From the NCBI GenBank assembly GCA_003615045.1, contig ML014136.1:100064-164063 (forward strand): DNA of 64,000 bases, written 5' to 3'. Within the stretch, counting starts at the first letter, position 1; each line of letters opens with the position of its first letter. Made by a program: the position numbers and the translations under genes. This DNA comes from Caulochytrium protostelioides. Lineage: Eukaryota; Chytridiomycota; Caulochytriomycetes; Caulochytriales; Caulochytriaceae. The notes beneath the pieces were generated by a model. That model saw nothing but the letters and a program-made list of their open reading frames with translations, made no database searches and had not been told where the DNA came from. Positions 35,035 through 47,100 of this stretch are shown here, piece by piece.

Positions 35035-35149
35035 GGCTGGCGGTCCGGCTCGTGATCCGCGCTCGCGGGGCCGCGCGCCATGGACCGGGTATCCCGACCG
35101 CCGACCACGGCCCCAGCGCATGCGTCACGAGACATCCACGCCGTCTGCC

Positions 35150-35187
35150 GGAGTCGCCGGAGTCGCCGGAGTCGCCGGAGTCGCCGG
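35150..35187 (+). repeat. (GGAGTCGCC)n 9-mer repeat
   Basis: Four tandem copies of a 9-base unit about 115 bases after the pentanucleotide repeat. Confidence 0.93.
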
Positions 35188-35635
35188 CGGGTCGGCTGGC
35201 GGGGCAAGGACGCCGGGCGAGGCCGCCCACTCGCGCGAGCCGCGGCGCCGATCCGCTCCGATCGGCCGTCCGGGGATCCGTCGCGGCATCGCGGTCGCCC
35301 GCAGCGACCGCCATCCGTCAGCAGTCGGAGACTTATCGCAGGCTGCGCAGGAGGCCGCCGACGCCGACGCCGCCGACGCCATCCTCCCCTCGTGGCTGCT
35401 GCCGCCATTGCTGGGGCCACCGCGCGTCTGCCGCGGCGCACGCCGGCCGGCTTCTTCCCTGGACACCGACGCTGGCTCACCCCCTCGTGACGCGACAGCC
35501 GATCATCCCTCCAGTCGGCCTGAATGGTCACGCGCCCTCGCCCTCGCTGATCTGGCCGCTTCGGCGTTTCTGTCCTCGGACGCCCCGCCATCGCCCACGC
35601 TTCATCCGTGGCAGCTCCCGTGGCGGCGGTGTCCA

Positions 35636-35666
<31 letters not shown>

Positions 35667-35834
35667 CGTCCCGCCGCCGGCCCATCACCGTCGTCAACAC
35701 GATGCCCCTGCCGCCTCCGTCGTGCCACCCACCCCCTTCGCCCCCCGCGCCTACGTCGCGTCGCCGGTGCCGATCGCCGCCACCGGCGGCTCCGGTCCTG
35801 CGGCCGCGCTTGGCCCGCCGACGCCGCCGGCATC

Positions 35835-38800
35835 ATGAGTGAGCGATCGACCGCCGTGCCGCGGACGGCGTCGTCCACGTCACTCGCGGCCATGGACGCC
35901 GCCGGATCCATCTCGGCCGGCGTCGCACCGACGGCGACGACGGCCGCGGCAACGGCGGCCGCGGCGGCGACGTCTGTGGCGCCGCGGGCGGCCGCCGGCC
36001 GCGCGGCGACGTCGCGCGCGGACCAGCTCGTGCAGAACATCTTCAATAAAGTCGCGCAGATCGTGGTGCAGGCGCGCTGTGCGCCCGCCAGCGCCGCGTC
36101 GACGTCTCGCCTCGCCGTGCCGCCCGCCGTGCGCTCCGGCAGCTACGTGGCGCGGACGGGCGCCGCGAGCGAGACCGACCGCACGCCGACGGGCTCGTTC
36201 ACGTCGACGACGAGCCGCCACGGCAGTCACCCGTCGCTCGCGCAGGACTCGCCGGGCGCCACGTCGATCCCCGACGGTTCCATGATGATGAGGCTCGCAC
36301 CCAGCGCGCAGAGTGCTGCGGCGTCGACGGCGGCGCCGCGGCCAGTGACGGCGACGGCGGCGACCGCGGCATCGGCATCGACACCAATGCATCGCCGCGT
36401 CAATAAGTGGTTTAGCATCGAGACAGAGGATCTAGACAGCGTTCGAGAACAGCTGCGCGCATGGCGCAGCGGTCTCACGCGTCTCGCGGCGGCCGGACCG
36501 CCGTCCGCGCCGCGGCAGCTCACGGTCGGCGGGTCGCAGACGCCGTCTGCGACGGCGCCCACGGCGGCGTCGCCCCCGACGGCGCTCTATCTCCACATCT
36601 TTCTTGATGTGCAGTCGCGCCATCCGGACCAGCGGCTGATGGTCGTCGGCGACGACGGGAGCCGCCAGCCCATCAACGAAGCCACCCACAGCTCGCCCCA
36701 GACCCCGCGCAAGACCCATGTGCTTCTGGAGACGTGGCATCTGATGCTGCATGCGCTGCCGGGATCGACGCCCGCCTCGGCGTCGGCATCCGCATCGGCC
36801 ACGCCGGCATCGACCACGTGGCCCGGGTCGCAGTCGCAAAGCGGAACGCCGAGTCCAGCGATGTCTGAGTCGCAGACCGCCGCCGCCAAAGCGGATCTGC
36901 TCGACGAGAAACTGCCGCTCGTGTATCGCAGCGCGACGGCGTTTATGCAGTCCCTGCACGCGGTGCTTTCTCAGCTCCCAGCGTCCACGCTCTTTCAGGC
37001 GCTCGTGCAGGTCGAGGCGCGCCAGCACCAGTACCAGCACCAGCCGCAAGCACCGCAGCCGTCGCCAAGCCACCCGCGGATGGGATCGCTCGGCACGTCG
37101 TTCCGGATTGCCGAGCATCGGCAGCTCTTGCCGCATGAGGCCGGACTAGAGGAATGGCATCCGCCGGGCATGGACGTGCGTCGCGCGATTTCGGAAATGG
37201 CCTTCACCCACGTCCCCACGCCCCGCGGCATCTTCCAGCTCCATCTCATCTACCGCCTGAACACCCATTTTGTGCTCGACCCGCCAGCAGCGGCTCTTGC
37301 AAGCATGACCACATCAGCATCAGCATCAGCATCAGCATCAGCAACAACAGCTGCACCATTCGCGGCTCACGAAGGCCTTGCCCAATCGCTGCTCGTCGGC
37401 ATCGACAACGATTTCTTTGCAGCGCCCGTCCCGCCAAGTCCACCGCGCGCCAACCGCCCTCATGCGAGGGCATCGACCTCGGCGCTGCAGCCGAATGCCC
37501 CTGATGCGGCCGCGAGTGCGACCGCCGTTGCACCCGTGAACGCATCGGCCGCCTCGGCGTCCGTCTCTGCATCGCCTGCCGTCTCCGCGGCGACTTCGGC
37601 GTCGATTTCCGCGTCGACGACGCCGTCCGCGTTCCCGTCGGGATCCGGGACCGCGTCGGCGTCCGCAACCGCGTCCATCTCGACATCGGCGTCGGCGTCG
37701 GCGTCCCATGGCGGCCGCGACGTATTCCGGGCCGCGCGGCCCATGAGCGCGCTCGTCCAGGATCTGCGGTCGTCGCAGCGGCCGCTCGTGGCCGCGCCAT
37801 ACGGCTCGAGCGCCGAGAGCAACACGTCGTCGCTGTCGCGTCGCCCCTCCGCCCAGACCGCGACGCTCGACCGGCGCCTCTCGGCCCTCTCACTCGCCTC
37901 CCGCCATGCCCACGACCCCGCCGCCGGCTTGTTCCCAGGCACGCCGCCATCGCTGCCGTTCGCGCTGCCGGCGTCCACGGCCTCGCTGCCCTTCGCCGAC
38001 ATGAGCGCCGCCGCGGCGCAGTCCCGCGCCATGGTGTCGCACCTCGCCCGGCTGAACGCCGACGAGATGGCCTTTCTGACGCGGTCGGTCGCGTCGTTGC
38101 CGTCTGCCGAGACCGACTCGGGCACCGATGGCCGTGGCGGCGGCAGCGGCAGCGGCGTGTCCCCTCACCCTCCCGCGTCGCAGAGCGTCCACCATGCGTC
38201 GTCGTACGCGGCCGCTGCGCCGACGAGCGGCCGTGCGAGTCAGACCACGAGCGGCGCCAGCGGGAGCGTCGGGAGCCGCAGCCATGAGATGGACCGTTAC
38301 ATGAGCGCCCCCGCCACGCGGCGGTCCTCGAGCCACCACGATTGGCAGACGTTCCTGACGGATCTGAGCCACGTGCCGCCGCCATTCGACGACCTGTGGA
38401 TGCCGCCGGCCAAGCCGCCCTCGGGCAGCCCGTCGTCCTTCCTGCCGCTGCCGTCGCCCCGCCGCACGGTGCTGGACCGGTCGACGGCGTTGCATGCCGC
38501 GCCGTCCGCGTCGCTCGAACTCCTTCCGGGCGCGGCCGACGCGGCCGCCTCGCCCACGGCCACGTCGGCCGCAATGTCGGTCGCTCCCGGCCGCTCGAGC
38601 AGCGGCCACGGCGGATCGCTGGCGGCGACGACGGGCTTCATGGCGATCCCGGGCTCGGGCGCCGGGCGCCACCACCGGCGGACCACGAGCCGGCAGTCGC
38701 AGTCGAGTCTCGCGAGCTCGGAGTCCCTGGCGTCCTCGCTGCCCGTCTCCGCCAACGACGGCCCGCTCCCGCGGCTCGCCGATCTGCCGTTCACGCCGAC

Positions 38801-40232
38801 GCAGACGCTCCACCAATTCAGTCTCGCCCACATGGACCAGAGTGCGAGCCCGCCGGCGCTCGCCAGCAGCGGCTTCCCGACGGGGCTCGGACGCTTCCAC
38901 CGCGCCAGCAGCCGTACGAGTCTGCGCCACGTCCTCACCGCGCCCCAGGAAACGGTCTCGCCCGTCGAGAGCGTCACGGCCGACGCCGCCGAGGGATCGG
39001 CGCTGCCGCTGCCGCCGCGGGATGGCCCCCCTTGCCGCCGCCGCCGCAGTAGCAGCAGCAGCAGCAGTCTGCATGACGGGACGCCGGTCGTCATGGACGG
39101 TATCGACGAGACGCCCGTCGGGGGTCTGCGGCCGCCCGGCGTCGTCGTCACGGGCTCCCAGCCCGATCTGAGTTTGTCACAGCCCGCCTCCCTCGGCCCG
39201 GCGGCGGGCCACGGCAGTGCTTCTATGAGCGCGGCGATGGTCCGCTCGATGGCGCCCGATCTGGGCCGCGGCCCTGCGCTGCTGACGGCGCCAGGCATGG
39301 CGAGCGGTGTGCCGCCCATGCCGCTGCCCACGACTACGGTCACGGCCTCGACGGCCGCGCCGAGCGTCGAGCTCTATCGCCAGCTCAAGTCCAAGCACGA
39401 CCAGTTCTTTACGATGCTCCAGCTTTCGGCGCAGCAGTCATCGTCGTCAACATCGTCGTCAACGACGGCGGCCGCGCCCTCGACCACAGCATCGCACGCG
39501 CTGCAGCACCCGGCGAACCTGGCTCCGGAACGGCCGTCCGCCCTGATCCCACATCCAGGGACGACGTCCAGGGGGCCCATCGGACCCCCGTACGCTCAGC
39601 AGCAGCAGGTCCCGATCGTCCATGCTTCTATACCCGGGACGGGCGCCCGTTCTGCCGCCTTCGTCCCGGCTGAATCGGCCGCGGCCGCGTCACTCCACAT
39701 GGCCGTCGACGGTCCTCTGGCGCTCGTAGCGCGGCCGCCGTGGATTCATGCGCCGGCGGCGTCCTCACCGGGCCCCGTGGGCGCGGCGCCCCTCCAGCCG
39801 CCGCCGCCGCCGCCAATACATGCGGCCGCCGACCCAGGTCTCGCGCCGCCGCCGCCGCCGCCGTACCTCCGCCGCCGGCCAGGTTCGGTCACGACGCCGG
39901 CGTCGTCCTCGCTGCTGCATGGGGGAATGAACGGGACGGCCCGTATTCTGCGCACGACGACTACGAGCGCGGCCTCCATGATGGCGACGCCGGTGGCTGC
40001 GTCCGCCGCCGCGTTGCCCGGCTCGCTCCCCGCGGCCCTGGGCGACGCGATGCAACCGTTGTCCGCGCGCCATGGCGCGCACTCGGGGCATCCGTATGCG
40101 CATCCACATCCGCATCCGCTGGCTCACCATGGCCACGGCCACCACGGACACCACACGCATGGCCGGCCTGATTTCGCGACCGACGAAGACGATGATTTGC
40201 TGTTTAGCATGTCGGGTCTGGATCTGGGTTGA
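35835..40232 (+). CDS. ATG13: Autophagy regulator Atg13 (HORMA domain)
   Basis: From ATG 35835 the product is 1,465 residues. The N-terminal HORMA domain (about residues 60-475, with low-complexity insertions) shows the Atg13 order: LVQNIFNKVAQIVVQARC, then NKWFSIETEDLDSVREQLRAWR, then LYLHIFLDV, VLLETWHLML, LPLVYRSATAFMQSLHAVLS, LGTSFRIAEHRQ and TPRGIFQLHLIYRLNTHFVL. The rest is long Ser/Ala/Pro-rich disordered sequence, as in fungal Atg13, which is heavily phosphorylated by TORC1. The extreme C-terminus ends DDDLLFSMSGLDLG, like the acidic LLFxMS end of fungal Atg13. Atg13 binds Atg1 kinase and the Atg17 scaffold to start autophagosome formation. The upstream open extension is rejected; it is repeat-derived. 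The length is far above yeast Atg13 (738 residues) because of simple-sequence expansion. Confidence 0.9.
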   Translation: MSERSTAVPRTASSTSLAAMDAAGSISAGVAPTATTAAATAAAAATSVAPRAAAGRAATSRADQLVQNIFNKVAQIVVQARCAPASAASTSRLAVPPAVRSGSYVARTGAASETDRTPTGSFTSTTSRHGSHPSLAQDSPGATSIPDGSMMMRLAPSAQSAAASTAAPRPVTATAATAASASTPMHRRVNKWFSIETEDLDSVREQLRAWRSGLTRLAAAGPPSAPRQLTVGGSQTPSATAPTAASPPTALYLHIFLDVQSRHPDQRLMVVGDDGSRQPINEATHSSPQTPRKTHVLLETWHLMLHALPGSTPASASASASATPASTTWPGSQSQSGTPSPAMSESQTAAAKADLLDEKLPLVYRSATAFMQSLHAVLSQLPASTLFQALVQVEARQHQYQHQPQAPQPSPSHPRMGSLGTSFRIAEHRQLLPHEAGLEEWHPPGMDVRRAISEMAFTHVPTPRGIFQLHLIYRLNTHFVLDPPAAALASMTTSASASASASATTAAPFAAHEGLAQSLLVGIDNDFFAAPVPPSPPRANRPHARASTSALQPNAPDAAASATAVAPVNASAASASVSASPAVSAATSASISASTTPSAFPSGSGTASASATASISTSASASASHGGRDVFRAARPMSALVQDLRSSQRPLVAAPYGSSAESNTSSLSRRPSAQTATLDRRLSALSLASRHAHDPAAGLFPGTPPSLPFALPASTASLPFADMSAAAAQSRAMVSHLARLNADEMAFLTRSVASLPSAETDSGTDGRGGGSGSGVSPHPPASQSVHHASSYAAAAPTSGRASQTTSGASGSVGSRSHEMDRYMSAPATRRSSSHHDWQTFLTDLSHVPPPFDDLWMPPAKPPSGSPSSFLPLPSPRRTVLDRSTALHAAPSASLELLPGAADAAASPTATSAAMSVAPGRSSSGHGGSLAATTGFMAIPGSGAGRHHRRTTSRQSQSSLASSESLASSLPVSANDGPLPRLADLPFTPTQTLHQFSLAHMDQSASPPALASSGFPTGLGRFHRASSRTSLRHVLTAPQETVSPVESVTADAAEGSALPLPPRDGPPCRRRRSSSSSSSLHDGTPVVMDGIDETPVGGLRPPGVVVTGSQPDLSLSQPASLGPAAGHGSASMSAAMVRSMAPDLGRGPALLTAPGMASGVPPMPLPTTTVTASTAAPSVELYRQLKSKHDQFFTMLQLSAQQSSSSTSSSTTAAAPSTTASHALQHPANLAPERPSALIPHPGTTSRGPIGPPYAQQQQVPIVHASIPGTGARSAAFVPAESAAAASLHMAVDGPLALVARPPWIHAPAASSPGPVGAAPLQPPPPPPIHAAADPGLAPPPPPPYLRRRPGSVTTPASSSLLHGGMNGTARILRTTTTSAASMMATPVAASAAALPGSLPAALGDAMQPLSARHGAHSGHPYAHPHPHPLAHHGHGHHGHHTHGRPDFATDEDDDLLFSMSGLDLG

Positions 40233-40801
40233 ACTCGGCGCGTCACCATCGCTATCACCAGGAGGATGCCTGGTGGGGTGGCGCACGCGCGGGGCGCGAG
40301 TCATGTCGAACTAAGCCCCCCAGAGCGTGGTGGGGCGCTGGACGGATGGCGTGCGCCCTAGCGGCCCCCGTGAGGGGTGCTTTGACCGCATGTCGGTCTC
40401 ATAGACGAAGGCGGCGGAGAACACCGCTCATGGCGAGATACGAGACGCGGCCGCGTAGCAGCTTCGGGCTCGTATAACAACACAGCGGCCAACATGAGGT
40501 TCTGATAGCCGTTGTCTATTGCGCATCGTTATCCCCGTTGGCGTCGATCCCTCATTAGACCATAGCGCAAAAATAGCATCAACAAATAGCTTACAAAACT
40601 CCGCCTCAATACCCGGTTGATAGCCTGATCACTGCCCCTTGATAGAAGGCATCCGCTGCTCAAAAAGCGGACCACGTGCGCGTGTGTTATTTATCACGGG
40701 CACGCCTCCGCGGTCTGCATCCCCCTCTCCACGGGTTGGACGTTTTCTTCGTGGAATCCGCGGGTCCGACGGCGCCGACGATCCCTACGTGAGTGGTCGC
40801 T
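40233..40801. other. Intergenic, ATG13 to bL34m gene
   Basis: It contains an AT-richer island at about 40480-40690, the probable 3' region of ATG13 and promoter of the ribosomal protein gene. A GCCCC/GGGGC inverted arrangement at 40314-40336 could form a hairpin, but no RNA gene is recognised. Confidence 0.45.
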
Positions 40802-41149
40802 ATGTTTCCCGCGACGCGGGTCACCGGCACGGGCCTGCTCGGCCTGATGCGCACGAGCCTGCCGCGGTCGAGCGCGATGGCGATGCCGTCGGCGTCGCTG
40901 CTGACGGCCACCTGGCGCGCGTCCGTGCCGTCCGCGACGCCCTCCGCAGTGGCGGCGCCGCTACTCCTGCCGACGCCGTGGAGCAGCGGCCTCATGGGCA
41001 TCCGGTTCTATTCGCGCGGTGACGAGTACCAGCCGTCGTGTGTCAAGCGCAAGCGCAAGCACGGCTTCCTGAAGCGCCTGCGGTCGTTCCTCGGCCGCAA
41101 AACGCTCAAGAACCGGGTTCTGAAGGGCCGCAAGTACCTGTCCCACTAG
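40802..41149 (+). CDS. MRPL34: Mitochondrial large-subunit ribosomal protein bL34m
   Basis: The 115-residue product (ATG 40802) has a presequence of about 65 residues rich in Arg, Ser and Ala. It ends in the classic L34 core [20 protein letters not shown], then [18 protein letters not shown]. The bacterial-type L34 signature (QPS..KR.R.HGFR.R..T..GR..L..R..KGR..L) is complete. It is a structural protein of the mitoribosome large subunit. The frame opens at a GTG three codons earlier, but ATG 40802 fits a targeting peptide. Confidence 0.95.
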   Translation: MFPATRVTGTGLLGLMRTSLPRSSAMAMPSASLLTATWRASVPSATPSAVAAPLLLPTPWSSGLMGIRFYSRGDEYQPSCVKRKRKHGFLKRLRSFLGRKTLKNRVLKGRKYLSH

Positions 41150-41342
41150 ACCATTCTTCCAAAGCGGCTTCTCTCCCAAAAAGCCACGAGTCAGTATGAG
41201 GTTAAAGCCATGACATCGCTCTTCCCAAAGACCTCTTCCTTTGTAAATTAGCTTATAATCAACCTCCTTTCCATGATGTTTCTGGCGTGACACTTCAAAG
41301 GCGCAGGCGTATGGCATCAGCGAATTGACGCACCAACGCGCC

Positions 41343-42591
41343 TCAGGGCTTGCGCGCGACCGTCACGGACCAGTATCCGGTAGTCGAGTGGGTGGCGACG
41401 TCGGTGAACCCGCCGGCCTGCAGCAAATCCCGCAGGAGGGACGGCGTGAACTGCTGGCCCTCGGTCCACATCAGCATATCGAGGTTGACCATCGCCGTCA
41501 TGAGCGGCCCGCGGCAGTCGTCGTCGACGAGCTTCTCGTACACCAGCACGCGGCCCCCGGCGGGCAGCGTCTCGAACGCCTTCTTGATGAGCAACCCGCA
41601 CTCCCGCGGCGCCCAGTCGTGCAGGATCTGCGAGAGCAAGATCGCATCGAAGGCCCGTCCGCTGTTCGGGTCCGCCGTCGGCCAGGAGTCGGTGAACATG
41701 TCGCCCGGACGGTAGCTCACGCGGCGACGCACCGCCTCCGGCAGTGACGCGAGGTACGCCGTCGTCGTCTCGAGGGTGCTCTGCAGCTCCAGGATCGTCG
41801 CGGTGCGGTCGCTGTGCGCGCTCAGCAAAGCCCCCACGTGAACACCTGAGCCACCGGCCACATCCAGCACGGCGGTGGGCGCGTCCGGACCTTTCATCAG
41901 CACGTGCTCCGCGAGGGCCCGCGCGGGTTCGGTCGAGATGGACCGCATGCCACGGGTAAACCGCTCGGCCTTGACCGGGTCTTTGCCCTGCTCGGCCCAG
42001 GGATCGGTGGCGCCATAAACAGTCGGTTTGGCCGATGTCAGCGCGTGGCGCAGTTTCTCCGGAGTCAGGAAGTCGTCGCCTATCCAGTGAAAACCACGTG
42101 GTTGCATCCAACCTCCATCAGAAAAATGAGGAAGTGAGTCACGCATGAGCCTGTCGTACGCAGTGCGCTGGGAGAAGCAAGATTGTCATCATCCTCATCT
42201 TCCTCAGTGACTTACCGTCCATTTCGACGAGGTAACCCAGGTATGCCGGGCTCGATTCCACTAGGTACGTGGCGGCGGTCGGCGACGGCATAAATCGGGC
42301 GTCGGCATGCTGTGGGTCCGAGGCCCCCGACGGATCCAGCACGAGCAGCTGCGCCGCATACAGCGCAATCAGCATCGCGTGCGCGCCGCGCAGGGTCACG
42401 CCGGCATGGGCAACCAACGCGGCGCGGGTCATCGGGCCCTTGGTCTGCATCGCGTCAAACACGCGCATCTGCACCGCCACAGTGAGCACGCACGACAGAC
42501 GGTTCGCCATCAGCAGATCATACACGGTGCGGTCGCTCGACGCATTGGCGTTCAGCTGCAGCGCCGGCAGGGCCGATGATTCGGGAGCCAT
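41343..42591 (-). CDS. SAM-dependent O-methyltransferase, two exons
   Basis: Exon 1 is 42591-42216 and exon 2 is 42112-41343, giving 381 residues. The 103-base intron (42113-42215) starts GTAAGT and ends GGAG, joining in phase 1 to give YLVEMDG followed by WMQPRGFHW. Exon 1 (ATG 42591, context CACCATGG) carries the winged-helix dimerisation domain (VYDLLMANRLSCVLTVAVQM, then a helix-turn-helix and PSPTAATYLV). Exon 2 carries the Rossmann domain: VLDVAGGSGVHVGALL as SAM motif I, then DAILLSQILHDWAPRECGLL, whose His is the expected catalytic base, and YEKLVDD. This is the Methyltransf_2 (ASMT/HIOMT, plant COMT, fungal OMT) family, which methylates small-molecule hydroxyls. The substrate cannot be told. 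There is no biosynthetic cluster around it. Confidence 0.85.
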
Positions 42592-44124
42592 GGTGATGGT
42601 ATCCACGGATAAAACGACGCTCAGACCGGCGATTTTCGGCAGTGGTGTGCAGTAGGATACGATGTCAATAGAACGTGGATGATCTCTCAAGGCTTGAACG
42701 ATCCGGTATTAATGATATCAATCATCATCGCGATCCGTTGTCATCGATACCACATCGTATTCTCACACGAATGCATGAGCCGCTGACACGTAGCACCAAA
42801 CAACCAACATGATCCATTATCGGAGGGTTCACGACATCGATTTTCGATCACAGATGGTCAACCACGGAGCCGCAACGCGCGTCTGCCATTCGCAAGTATC
42901 ACCCTGTCGCGGGCTATACGGCCCCCGGCGCGCAATCGTGGCGCGCCAAATTGTTGAAGGCACGCCTTGGCGCCGGATCACGGCGGGACCGCCACGCGAT
43001 TTGCGTCATTGGGCGTCACCGCGGATGGCTATCATCGAGACGCTAGCTTTGGCCGACCCCAGAAGTCGCCGAAAAAAAACCTTTTCAGTGCCAAAAGCGA
43101 TAAACGACAATGCACGATATTCATCAATCTATCCGTGCGTGATCTATAGAGTCTGATTTTCCTGGTAATGCCATTGTTCATGGGCCCAATTGAAATATCC
43201 CTGCGATACCGGTGCTTGGAGTCGTCTATCGCTCGCAAGTCGAAGCGTGATCCGCTTTTTCTCTGTGTGTGGCGGATGCCTCTCGCTTTAAACTCCGCTG
43301 TGGCGCGTGACGCGTGTACGGAGTGCCGAGGATCGGCGCTCGTCATTGCTTGTGCGCCGTTTTGTCTCTGCGGCTCGCCGCTATTCGCCAAAAACGCAAC
43401 AACAGCCGTGCTCGTACGACGCTGGCCCATCGCATAAGAGCGACCAAAGCCGCTATGCCATGCCATTCAAAAAGACCGCCGGCCACCCCCGCTTCTCCCC
43501 CGTGCCCCTTGCGCACACAGTGCGCTGAAAAACAAAAAGCAGCCAGCGATTCAATCGACCACGGGAACCCCATCAGCGCCATTGCCATATACCTTTCCAA
43601 TGGACCGTTTCATTCGTATCCAACCGTAAACACCCACACAACCTGTGCTGCAGCATTGCCCTTGTTGCAACGACGTTTGCTGCTGTCCGTGCTTGTGGTG
43701 GATGTAGCCATCCCGTGCGAGCCCACCGAGACCTCACAAACGCGCGACAACACTCGTCGGCGCATCCTTTCCATCAAGTGACTCCCTCCCTCGCAGCAGC
43801 GGCCATCGCCGTGGGCCCTCCACGTGCATCCGTCCTCCGATCGCTGCTGGTTTTCTCCCCCAACGCGCCACCCTGCAACGGCTCCCTCCCCTGTACGTCT
43901 TTTGTGCGTGAGGGACGCGATCCCCGCTAGCATTCGTAGGATTCATACCGCCGTCTGGCGTGCGATACGAGCGAGCACGCGTATCGCGGGTTTCATCAAA
44001 CCGGCCTTGAGCATCACCGGGCCTTGAGCATCGCCGCGCCTCGCGCCGCCGCCGCCGCCGGCGGCGAGCAGGCCGCACCCGTCTGTCGGCCGGCCGCTGG
44101 TGCGCCGCGGCGCCGCCAGCCGCC
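42592..44124. other. Divergent intergenic, methyltransferase to PLK4
   Basis: About 1.5 kb, noticeably AT-richer from 42690 to 43790 than the surrounding coding DNA. It presumably holds both promoters. Frames on both strands are short and unrecognised, and no tRNA-like fold is seen. Confidence 0.5.
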
Positions 44125-47100
44125 ATGCTGGGTGCTGGCCGATACGGCGGCGATTTGGACGACCATGACGGCCGCCGTCGCCACCCCGGTCTCCGCCACG
44201 GGGAGGACGCGGAGGACGACGACGCGGACGACCGCCGCGGCCATGCGAGTCCAAGCGTTCGGTCTAGTGCCTCCCGCGCCGTGCGCCAGACGGCGGTTGC
44301 AGCGACGGCCGCGTCGCCCCCGCGAACGCCGAGCCGACGGCCGGCCACCGGCAGCGGCACGTCAGTCCTGATGTACCCGAAAGCGCCGTCGCCGGCCCAT
44401 ACGGCGATGCGGTTTGGATCAGGCGGATCAGGCCCGCCGCCGATGCCGCGCAGCTGGCCGGACCGCATCACGGACTACGACGTGCGTGATTTGCTGGGCC
44501 GCGGCGGGTTCGGCGTGGTGTATCGCGCGTTCTGCCAGCACGGCCCGCATAGCGGCGAAGCGGTGGCGATCAAGATGATCGACAAGAAGCGCATGCATGC
44601 CGCCAACATGACGGAGCGCGTCGTGAACGAGGTCCAGGTGCACTGGCACTTGCATCATCCATCCATCCTGAGCCTGCACGAATACTTCGAAGACGACGAG
44701 ACCGTCTATCTCGTGATGGAACTCTGCCAGCGCGGCGAGTTGTTTCACTACCTGGGCGGCCGGCCGATCTCTGAGGAGCAGATCCGCCCGTGGCTCTATC
44801 AAATCATCGAGGGAATCGAGTATCTGCACGATCAGGGTATTATCCACCGCGACCTGAAGCTGGCGAACCTGCTATTGACAGCAAGCAAAACGGTCAAAAT
44901 CGCCGATTTTGGACTCGCCGTTAAGATGTCGCATCCGGCCCACGCGGAGCAAAAGACCCTTTGCGGCACGCCCAACTACATCTCGCCCGAAATTGTCTCC
45001 CGCCAGCCGTATGGTCTGGCGTCAGACCTGTGGTCCCTGGGCTGCATGTTCTTTACGCTGCTGACGGGCCACCCGCCCTTCGAGAGCCATGAGGTCGCCG
45101 CCACCTTGGAGCGCGTCGCCCGGGTCGCCTACGACGTCCCCGACCACGTCTCGCCCGAGGCCAAAGATATGCTCCGCCGCTTGCTGGTGCGCGACCCGCG
45201 ACAACGCCTCACTGCCAAGCAAGCTAAGCGGCATCCCTACTTTGGTGGCAGCCGCGACCGCGACCGGAATCGCGACGCACATGCGGCGCCACGCGGCGCG
45301 ACCATGCCGCGGCCGGCCTCGTCTTTGTTCCCGCGGCCGCCGTCGGCCACCTCGCAGAACATTTTGACGACCATTAATCGGCATACGGCGCCACCACCCT
45401 TGCGGCCATGGCCACGCCATGACCACCGTCCGGCGAGCTCGACCGCCCCTTCGCAGCGCTATGTCGACCACGACGAACACGACGATGTGCCGCATGACGT
45501 GGTGAACCGTGCATCGACGGCCATGGCGCCCACGTCGATGAGCATCCACCGACGCTCGGTCGCGCGGCCACGGACGGTCGCGGAGCCGTCATCGGCCCCT
45601 CAACAGCCAGCCCACGCTCAACCGAGTGTCCGTGATGCTGCTGGGGCAGGTGCAAGTGCTGCTGCTTTTGCTAAGAGCACTTCCCTCCACGATGACGCTG
45701 CGCTTCCCGAGTTCACCACAGCCCGGCTCAAACCTCTCTCGCAGACGACGCGGCATGGACAGATCGCGATCGACCCGTCAGGCCGCGTCGTGCTGCAATT
45801 TACGGGAACGCCCTACACGATGCGAATCAGCGGCGACAGCAAGATCATCACCGTCGCCAAAGCCGCCGCCGTCGAGCGCGTCTACGGCCGCACCGAGCTG
45901 CCCACGAAGTTCCACAGCAAGTACCGCTATGCCGCCCTCTTTGTCCAGCTCGTTGCCGCCAAAACGCCCAAGGTCGTGTTTTATACGCCGCGCGCGAAGT
46001 GTGTGCTGATGGAGAACGCGCCCGTGCCGGACTTTGAAGCGCATTTCGCCGCCGCGGGCATTCGCATCCAGTGGACCAAAGCACGGCAGCTCATTACCCT
46101 CAGCGCGACGGGATCCGAGCCGCCCGTGACGCAAACGTGGGAGGCGGCCGCGGGGCCGTCGCCCACGCTGCCACCGGTGCTCGCTGACGCGCTGCGCCAC
46201 GCCCAGCACGGGCTGCGGCAGTGCCTCGACATGGAACGCCTCAACCCCGACCACGGGCGCTGGCCGCTGGTGCTGAAGAGCAGCCGGACTAAGTCGGCGG
46301 CCTCGACCGCCTCGCACGCGCCGTCGGCGATCACCGCGGCGTCGTATACACCCCACCAGGCGCGGAGCCGCGGGACCGCGCGATCGCCGGGGATGCCCGG
46401 CGAGGACCGCGTCCCGAGCCTCCATCCGAGCCAGGCCAGCGCGTGGCGAAGTCTTAGTGCGACGGACGCCTCCGGATCCTCGCGCCTCACCAGCCGCCAC
46501 GGCGGCGATCTGGCCCGCGACGGCGGGAGCGACGACGAGGAGGCGGGCCGGACCGCGCGGTCCGTGCTGCCGGCAACGCTCTCGCCTGTCGCGCCGAGCG
46601 GCACCACTGCCGCCTCCCTCGGAAACGGCACGACCCTCGTCGGTAGCGACGGCCGGCCGCCTCGCCACCCGCCGTCCAGCGCGTCCGCCGGCCCCGTGGC
46701 GCCGTCTTCTGACGGTCAGGGGCGCCCGCCGTCCCTTTCGCGTGCCGATGCCGACGCTGACGCGGGCCAAGGCGGCCACGGCGCGCCCAACGACGCTTCC
46801 TCGTCGCCCGCCCCGAAGACACGCCGTACCGAGTCCGTCCGCTCATTCGGCATGACCTCTCTCTGCGTCTCGACGGCTGCCGGCACCATGACGCCGCACG
46901 ATGTCGCCTCCGCCGCGGGCATGGGCTCCCCACCTCGCGGCGGCGGCGGGATGGCCCGCCCGCCGCGCGCCGCGTACCTCGCCGATGTGGGGTGGTGCCT
47001 CCACGACGCGCCCGGCGCGTTCACGCTGCTGTTCAATGACGGCGTGCGCATGAGCGTGGACACGCGCAGCCGCACGCTGGTCTACGCGTCAGCCGCCGTC

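Larger units (their letters stand above)
34186..35834. other. Divergent intergenic between ATP10 and ATG13
   Basis: This 1.65 kb region drives ATP10 leftward and ATG13 rightward. It holds three tandem repeats, listed separately: hexamer at 34832, pentamer at 34971 and 9-mer at 35150. The ATG13 frame stays open back to 34773, but the extra residues are Arg/Pro/Ser low complexity translated through the repeats and are not supported as protein. No other gene is seen. Confidence 0.5.

Noticed and set aside
34773-35834. In-frame upstream extension of the ATG13 reading frame by 354 codons
   Set aside because: The translation is Arg/Pro/Ser low complexity running through GGCGAC, GTCCC and GGAGTCGCC repeats; the Atg13-like sequence and a sensible ATG begin at 35835.
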